Source: an uncultured Oscillospiraceae bacterium
Lineage (GTDB): Bacteria; Bacillota; Clostridia; Oscillospirales; Acutalibacteraceae
Direction: 5' to 3'
Assembly: GCA_902461995.1 (NCBI GenBank)
Contig: CABQAA010000062.1
Coordinates: 1-9,053 of the forward strand
Length of the DNA stretch: 9,053 bases
Shown: positions 6,622 to 9,053 of the stretch, piece by piece
How positions within the stretch are numbered: position 1 is the stretch's first letter
How the letters are laid out: each line of letters opens with the position of its first letter
Made by a program: the position numbers and the translations under genes
The notes under the pieces: generated by a model
Seen by the model: only the letters and a program-made list of their open reading frames with translations
What the model was told of the DNA's origin: nothing
Databases searched by the model: none

Positions 6622-6679
6622 CCGTGATTTGCCGTCACGGCACAGGGAAGGTCCCTGGCCCTTTTCCCAAGCCGTGACG
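6622..6679. repeat. competing inverted repeats between convergent genes
   Basis: CGTCACGGC at 6633-6641 pairs perfectly with GCCGTGACG at 6671-6679, enclosing a smaller hairpin (CAGGGA 6643-6648 with TCCCTG 6652-6657). The inner TCACGG (6635-6640) can instead pair with CCGTGA at 6622-6627, so two folds exclude each other. No T-run follows on either strand, so it is not an ordinary terminator. It lies in the 111 bp between the AraC terminator and the stop of the convergent small gene and may protect the 3' end of that mRNA. Confidence 0.5.
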
Positions 6680-6725
6680 CTCCATATAGGGGCCTTCACA
6701 GGGGGATTCGGAGAAAGCGAACGGC

Positions 6726-6941
6726 CTATTTCCGACGAAGTTTGTCCTGCAGGCGGCGGATTTCGTCCCGGCGGCGGGCGGTTTCATCTGGGGCAGGCAC
6801 ATACCGGTCCCCTTCTTTCGCCAGCACGTCTCCGGGGCGGGCGGCGGCGGGAAGCTGCGCGCGCGGAACGGTCAGGATCTGTTCGTCGTCGTCCTCCAAA
6901 ACGGCGAGGTCCTCTTCAAAGCGGTCCAAGCTGTAATACAT
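6726..6941 (-). CDS. DUF3006-like small protein
   Basis: A 71-residue, highly charged, soluble protein. MYYSLDRFEEDLAVLEDDDE at the N-terminus followed by VPRAQLPAAARPGDVLAKEG matches what I know of the DUF3006 family: an opening sentence on a conserved domain with F-E, D-D, and P-x-G-D-V. The C-terminus is a short charged helix (DEIRRLQDKLRRK). The ribosome binding site AGGAGG is formed by the last two Gly codons of the upstream gene and the ATG lies only 3 bp after that gene's stop, so translation is coupled. DUF3006 genes commonly sit next to ComEC-like metallo-hydrolase genes, as here. Biochemical role is unknown. Confidence 0.85.
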   Translation of the reverse strand: MYYSLDRFEEDLAVLEDDDEQILTVPRAQLPAAARPGDVLAKEGDRYVPAPDETARRRDEIRRLQDKLRRK

Positions 6942-6944
6942 CCC

Positions 6945-7913
6945 TCATCCTCCTGATTCACGTTCGGTTTCAAATGCGATCGCGTCCCCATCGCAGCGGA
7001 CCACAATCGTGCCGCAGAGATCGCTGCGATAGCTTGCGATACGGCGTTTCGCAAGCGCATCCAGCGTCACCTGATGCGGATGATTATACGAATTATCGGC
7101 GCCGCAGGTGATCAGCGCATACCGGGGGTTCACCGCGTCGAGCAGGGCGGCGGTGGAGGAAGAGCGGCTGCCGTGATGGCCGATCTTGATGACGTCGGCG
7201 GCGAGATCGGCTCCCGCCGCGATCAGGGAAGCTTCCTCTTCCTTTTCCGCATCCCCCATGAAGAGAAAGCGGCGCCGGCCGAAGTCCACCCGGCAGACAA
7301 CCGACATGTTGTTGCGGTCCTCCGCCTCTGTGACCGGGCCGAGAATCGTAATGGCGGCGTCCCCCAGGGTATAGGCCGCGCCCGGTTTCGCCTCGGTGAC
7401 GGCGATGTTCTTTTTATCGAGCGCCTGAAGCATGCTGAGATAGCTCTTGGTGGTCGGTTCGAATCCCTCCGGCATGAAAGCCATGACGAACGTGTCGATC
7501 TCGAACGTGTCGATCACGTTGTCCATCCCGCCGATGTGGTCGACGTCCCCATGGGTGGCGATCACGAGGTCGAGACGCCGCACCCCCTGCGCGTGCAGAT
7601 AGTCCACCACATCCTGCCCCGCCGGATTCGTCCCCGCGTCGATGAGCATGTTGTGGGTGCCGTTCCGGATCAGGATGGAGTCCGCGTTGCCAACGTCGAT
7701 GACGTCGATGCGCAGCTCGTTTTCCAAATCGGAGAGAGGCGGCGTCTCCCGCAGGCCGACCGCCTCGAAAATCCGGTTCCAGGTGGGCAGAAAGGGGCGG
7801 TTGAGTTGTTCGCTGACCGTGACGAGGCCGGACAGGATGAGCACGAGGCTGCCAAAGGCGATCAGGGTCCAGAATACGCCGCGGTTCAGGCGGCGTTTAC
7901 GCGATTTGTTCAT
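6945..7913 (-). CDS. membrane-anchored ComEC-type metallo-beta-lactamase-fold hydrolase
   Basis: A 322-residue protein with one N-terminal helix (residues about 14-33, after the basic MNKSRKRRLNRG), so the catalytic domain probably faces outside. The remainder is a metallo-beta-lactamase fold of the ComEC C-terminal type: IDVIDVGNADSILI near 69-82, the metal motif THGDVDHIGG at 120-129, FMGD with Asp221, and IKIGHHGSRSSS at 243-253, with a late NHPH at 277-280. Relatives act on DNA or phosphodiesters, or have no known substrate. It lacks the large membrane channel of true ComEC, so a role in DNA uptake cannot be assumed. ATG is preceded by AGGGGG about 6 bases upstream. It lies 55 bp after the XRE gene and is coupled to the DUF3006-like gene. 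Confidence 0.9.
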   Translation of the reverse strand: MNKSRKRRLNRGVFWTLIAFGSLVLILSGLVTVSEQLNRPFLPTWNRIFEAVGLRETPPLSDLENELRIDVIDVGNADSILIRNGTHNMLIDAGTNPAGQDVVDYLHAQGVRRLDLVIATHGDVDHIGGMDNVIDTFEIDTFVMAFMPEGFEPTTKSYLSMLQALDKKNIAVTEAKPGAAYTLGDAAITILGPVTEAEDRNNMSVVCRVDFGRRRFLFMGDAEKEEEASLIAAGADLAADVIKIGHHGSRSSSTAALLDAVNPRYALITCGADNSYNHPHQVTLDALAKRRIASYRSDLCGTIVVRCDGDAIAFETERESGG

Positions 7914-7968
7914 ATGGCTCCCCCTTTATTGGGTATAAAAACGGCGGATTCCCGATCCGTGTGTTTTT

Positions 7969-8214
7969 CTATTCCCGGCCCAGGAGCCAATTGACGTCCA
8001 CTTTCAGAATATCGGCCAGCGCGTTCAGCTCAATGTCCGTCACCGGCCGCTTCTGACCTTCGAGGAGGGAAAGGGACGAGGCACTGATGTCAATTTCTTT
8101 GATTTGTAATCTGGCCAATAACTCGGTTTGCTTAAGACCCAATGCTTGTCTGGCCTTTGCAACGCGTTGTCCTACAATATTGCGGTCACCAAGTGCCAAT
8201 TTTCTTGTATTCAC
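7969..8214 (-). CDS. XRE-family (Cro/C1-type) transcriptional regulator
   Basis: An 81-residue single-domain DNA-binding protein starting at GTG, with GGGAGG about 9 bases upstream and no better start. The helix-turn-helix domain fills almost the whole chain: VGQRVAKARQALGLKQTELL, then ASSLSLLEGQKRPVTD as the recognition region, and ELNALADILKVDVNWLLG at the C-terminus. This is the usual clostridial form without a sensor domain. It is first in a three-gene minus-strand set with the metallo-hydrolase and the DUF3006-like protein. Half-site-like repeats upstream of its start suggest that it represses its own transcription. Confidence 0.92.
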   Translation of the reverse strand: MNTRKLALGDRNIVGQRVAKARQALGLKQTELLARLQIKEIDISASSLSLLEGQKRPVTDIELNALADILKVDVNWLLGRE

Positions 8215-8238
8215 ACCCGTCCACCTCCCAACATATTT

Positions 8239-8288
8239 ATTCTAGCCAAATTTACCGAGGTTAAATTGAGCGTGGTTCAATTTAAACC
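8239..8288 (-). promoter_or_regulatory. putative XRE-gene control region with repeated GGTTAAATT-like half-sites
   Basis: CAAATTTACC (8247-8256), GGTTAAATTG (8259-8268) and GGTTCAATTTAAACC (8274-8288) give four related half-sites in alternating orientation within 42 bp. A possible -10, TAGAAT, lies on the minus strand at 8244-8239, beside the first half-site; a good -35 is not evident. Overlap of repeats and promoter is typical for autoregulated Cro/C1 genes, but assignment to this protein is inferred. Confidence 0.5.
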
Positions 8289-8295
8289 GCAATAT

Positions 8296-8332
8296 AAAAA
8301 AACAGGTAAAGATCCGTAGATCCTTACCTGTT
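8296..8332 (-). terminator. intrinsic terminator for minus-strand transcription entering from the right
   Basis: AACAGGTAAAGATC (8301-8314) pairs with GATCCTTACCTGTT (8319-8332), 13 of 14 pairs, loop CGTA. On the minus strand it is followed by seven T (complement of 8302-8296). It therefore ends a transcript coming from 8333 or beyond and shields the XRE promoter. Its existence implies that something in the 8340-9000 interval is transcribed leftward. Confidence 0.85.
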
Positions 8333-8336
8333 GCTT

Positions 8337-8453
8337 TTATAGGATGGAAACTGAGCCAATCCCCTGGGCCGCAGCCCTGATTGTATCGTTAGTTTGGATG
8401 ATAACGCTGGGGAGGTTCTCCTCAAAAGAGAACCGACAGGAGCACCCGGGGGT
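8337..8453 (-). pseudogene. possible 3' remnant of an unidentified gene (38 codons)
   Basis: One minus-strand frame runs 38 codons to a TAA at 8339-8337, 4 bases before the terminator stem, and reads FEENLPSVIIQTNDTIRAAA followed by QGIGSVSIL at its end. The composition looks protein-like (alternating hydrophobics, no low complexity) and the stop/terminator spacing is that of a real gene end. There is no start with a ribosome binding site: the frame is closed upstream by TGA at 8456-8454, exactly where a 9-bp hairpin begins. It could be the tail of a gene broken by an inserted repeat, or a coincidence. No family is recognised. Confidence 0.25.
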
Positions 8454-8476
8454 TCAGGGGGGGCTATCCCCCCTGA
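8454..8476. repeat. 9-bp perfect hairpin, G/C-run
   Basis: TCAGGGGGG pairs with CCCCCCTGA around the 5-nt loop GCTAT. It coincides with the upstream end of the possible gene remnant and could be part of an inserted palindromic element. Confidence 0.7.
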
Positions 8477-8604
8477 CGCTTCTTTTCCCTTTTTATTTTT
8501 ATCAGCCCCGGGCAAATGCGGAAGCATTTGTGCAGGCTGGGGAAGATGCCGGCCGTAACTGTCCGCGTTCGGCCCGGCCTTCTTTGCGTAAAGAAAGGGG
8601 GTGC

Positions 8605-8628
8605 TAAAGGCGCACGCATGCGCCTTTA
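8605..8628. repeat. 10-bp perfect hairpin with CGCA loop
   Basis: TAAAGGCGCA (8605-8614) and TGCGCCTTTA (8619-8628). The right arm plus the following bases (CTTTACGC, 8624-8631) is also complementary to GCGTAAAG at 8586-8593, giving an alternative fold that disrupts both local hairpins. Confidence 0.75.
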
Positions 8629-8776
8629 CGCGGCAGGAGCGCATAGATAATTAAGCTTTATATAAGTTTGGCCTGCGGGCCACCTTCTTTTGGCCTGAAC
8701 CCCAAAATGAAGGCTAGGGCACATGTATGTTCCCGTAGTCTCCCGGAGGTTCCCCTCGGACCTATATCTACGCGAT

Positions 8777-8797
8777 CCAATATCCGAAGGATATTGG
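8777..8797. repeat. 9-bp perfect hairpin with 3-nt loop
   Basis: CCAATATCC (8777-8785) and GGATATTGG (8789-8797) around GAA on the plus strand. No T-run follows on either strand, so it is not a terminator. Confidence 0.75.
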
Positions 8798-8864
8798 TGG
8801 TGGCCGGGCCCAAAATCCGTTGCTATATCGTCCACGTGACCGGCCGGCCTAGGGTTCTTTTTAG

Positions 8865-8986
8865 AAAAACCAGCAGTGGCGCAGACGTCTTACTTTTACG
8901 CCATATAAATAAAGGGGCGCTCCGCCCCCTAAAATAACCCCCGGGGTTCGGCCCTGCGTCAAGTTTTTTCTTATCTGCTGGTTTTT
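8865..8986. repeat. 122-nt element closed by a 12-bp perfect inverted repeat
   Basis: AAAAACCAGCAG (8865-8876) and CTGCTGGTTTTT (8975-8986) are exact complements. Inside are further pairs: CGCAG near 8880-8884 with CTGCG near 8954-8958, TGGCG (8877-8881) with CGCCA (8899-8903) as an alternative, GGGGCG/CGCCCC (8914-8928), and AACCCC/GGGGTT around 8937-8948. Either strand would end in a run of U after the closing stem. It looks like a self-contained RNA fold or a small element with terminal inverted repeats. Confidence 0.55.
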
Positions 8987-9010
8987 ATCCTATAACCATA
9001 CATCGCAGAC

Positions 9011-9053
9011 AAAAAAGCCATGGAGGACAGGACGCTCCTGTTCTCCATGGCTC
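9011..9053 (-). terminator. intrinsic terminator of a gene lying beyond the right edge
   Basis: GCCATGGAG-G-ACAGGA (9017-9032) pairs with TCCTGT-T-CTCCATGGC (9036-9051), a 16-position stem with one mismatch on the transcribed strand and a 3-nt loop. On the minus strand it is followed by six T (complement of 9016-9011). The gene it serves is on the minus strand outside the window. Confidence 0.85.

Larger units (their letters stand above)
8340..9010. other. hairpin-dense interval without a convincing gene
   Basis: About 670 bp with only short, low-quality reading frames on both strands, none with a good start context. Perfect or near-perfect stem-loops recur: 8414-8420/8428-8434 (7 bp), 8454-8462/8468-8476 (9 bp), 8513-8519/8524-8530 (7 bp, GGAA loop), 8580-8585/8590-8595 (6 bp), 8605-8614/8619-8628 (10 bp), 8669-8673/8678-8682 (5 bp), 8777-8785/8789-8797 (9 bp, GAA loop) and 8914-8919/8923-8928 (6 bp). 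The interval lies between two leftward terminators. Candidates are a structured RNA on the minus strand, clustered palindromic repeat elements, or a degraded locus. tRNA, rRNA, tmRNA and RNase P RNA signatures were looked for and not seen. Confidence 0.6.

Noticed and set aside
7940..7970. Terminator between the XRE and metallo-hydrolase genes
   Set aside because: Only a 5-bp stem precedes the short T-run; too weak to claim, and the genes look co-transcribed.
7074..7994. Plus-strand open frame of 306 codons opposite the metallo-hydrolase
   Set aside because: Antisense shadow; the minus strand carries the metal-binding motifs and a good ribosome binding site.
8344..8937. Short plus-strand frames at 8344-8607 and 8668-8937, and minus-strand frames at 8324-8644 and 8626-8835
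   Set aside because: No ribosome binding sites, Pro/Arg/Gly-biased composition, and frames running through hairpins or the terminator; treated as non-coding.
8340..9053. tRNA, tmRNA, RNase P, SRP or 6S RNA, or a CRISPR array, in the right-hand gap
   Set aside because: No cloverleaf, no recognised conserved cores, and no regularly spaced identical repeats.

Overview
The window reads as a chromosome segment of an anaerobic gut-type Firmicute, most likely a GC-moderate Oscillospiraceae/Ruminococcaceae relative. This is inferred from strong AGGAGG-type ribosome binding sites, the gene families present, intrinsic terminators and a GC content that looks somewhat above 50%. No taxonomic marker gene is present, so the placement is tentative.

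Left part (1-5333, minus strand): a carbohydrate-uptake operon. In transcription order it encodes a lipoprotein solute-binding protein, two CUT1-type ABC permeases, a 62-residue two-helix membrane protein, and a GH112 phosphorylase cut by the left edge of the window. GH112 enzymes phosphorolyse beta-galactosyl disaccharides such as lacto-N-biose, galacto-N-biose or galactosyl-rhamnose. The operon therefore looks built to import such a disaccharide intact and split it inside the cell with phosphate. No ABC ATPase is in the window, so a shared MsmK/MsiK-type ATPase elsewhere is presumably used. A stem-loop sits between the binding-protein and permease genes, and a second one sits ahead of the phosphorylase.

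Centre (5334-6614): a 385-bp divergent intergenic region with a good promoter for each side leads on the plus strand to an AraC-family regulator with an N-terminal sugar-sensing cupin. Two CAATATA direct repeats exactly 21 bp apart lie next to the -35 of the transport operon, which is the classical arrangement for AraC-type activation. The regulator gene ends in a very strong intrinsic terminator.

Right-centre (6726-8214, minus strand): an XRE-type repressor, a membrane-anchored metallo-beta-lactamase-fold protein like the ComEC C-terminal domain, and a DUF3006-like small protein translationally coupled to it. Repeated half-site-like sequences ahead of the XRE gene suggest autoregulation.

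Right end (8215-9053): no convincing complete gene. About 700 bp are dense in perfect hairpins and lie between two minus-strand intrinsic terminators (8296-8332 and 9011-9052). The region includes a 122-nt element closed by a 12-bp perfect inverted repeat, and possibly the last 38 codons of a broken gene. It is the least explained part of the window and could hold a structured RNA, a non-autonomous repeat element, or a decayed locus.
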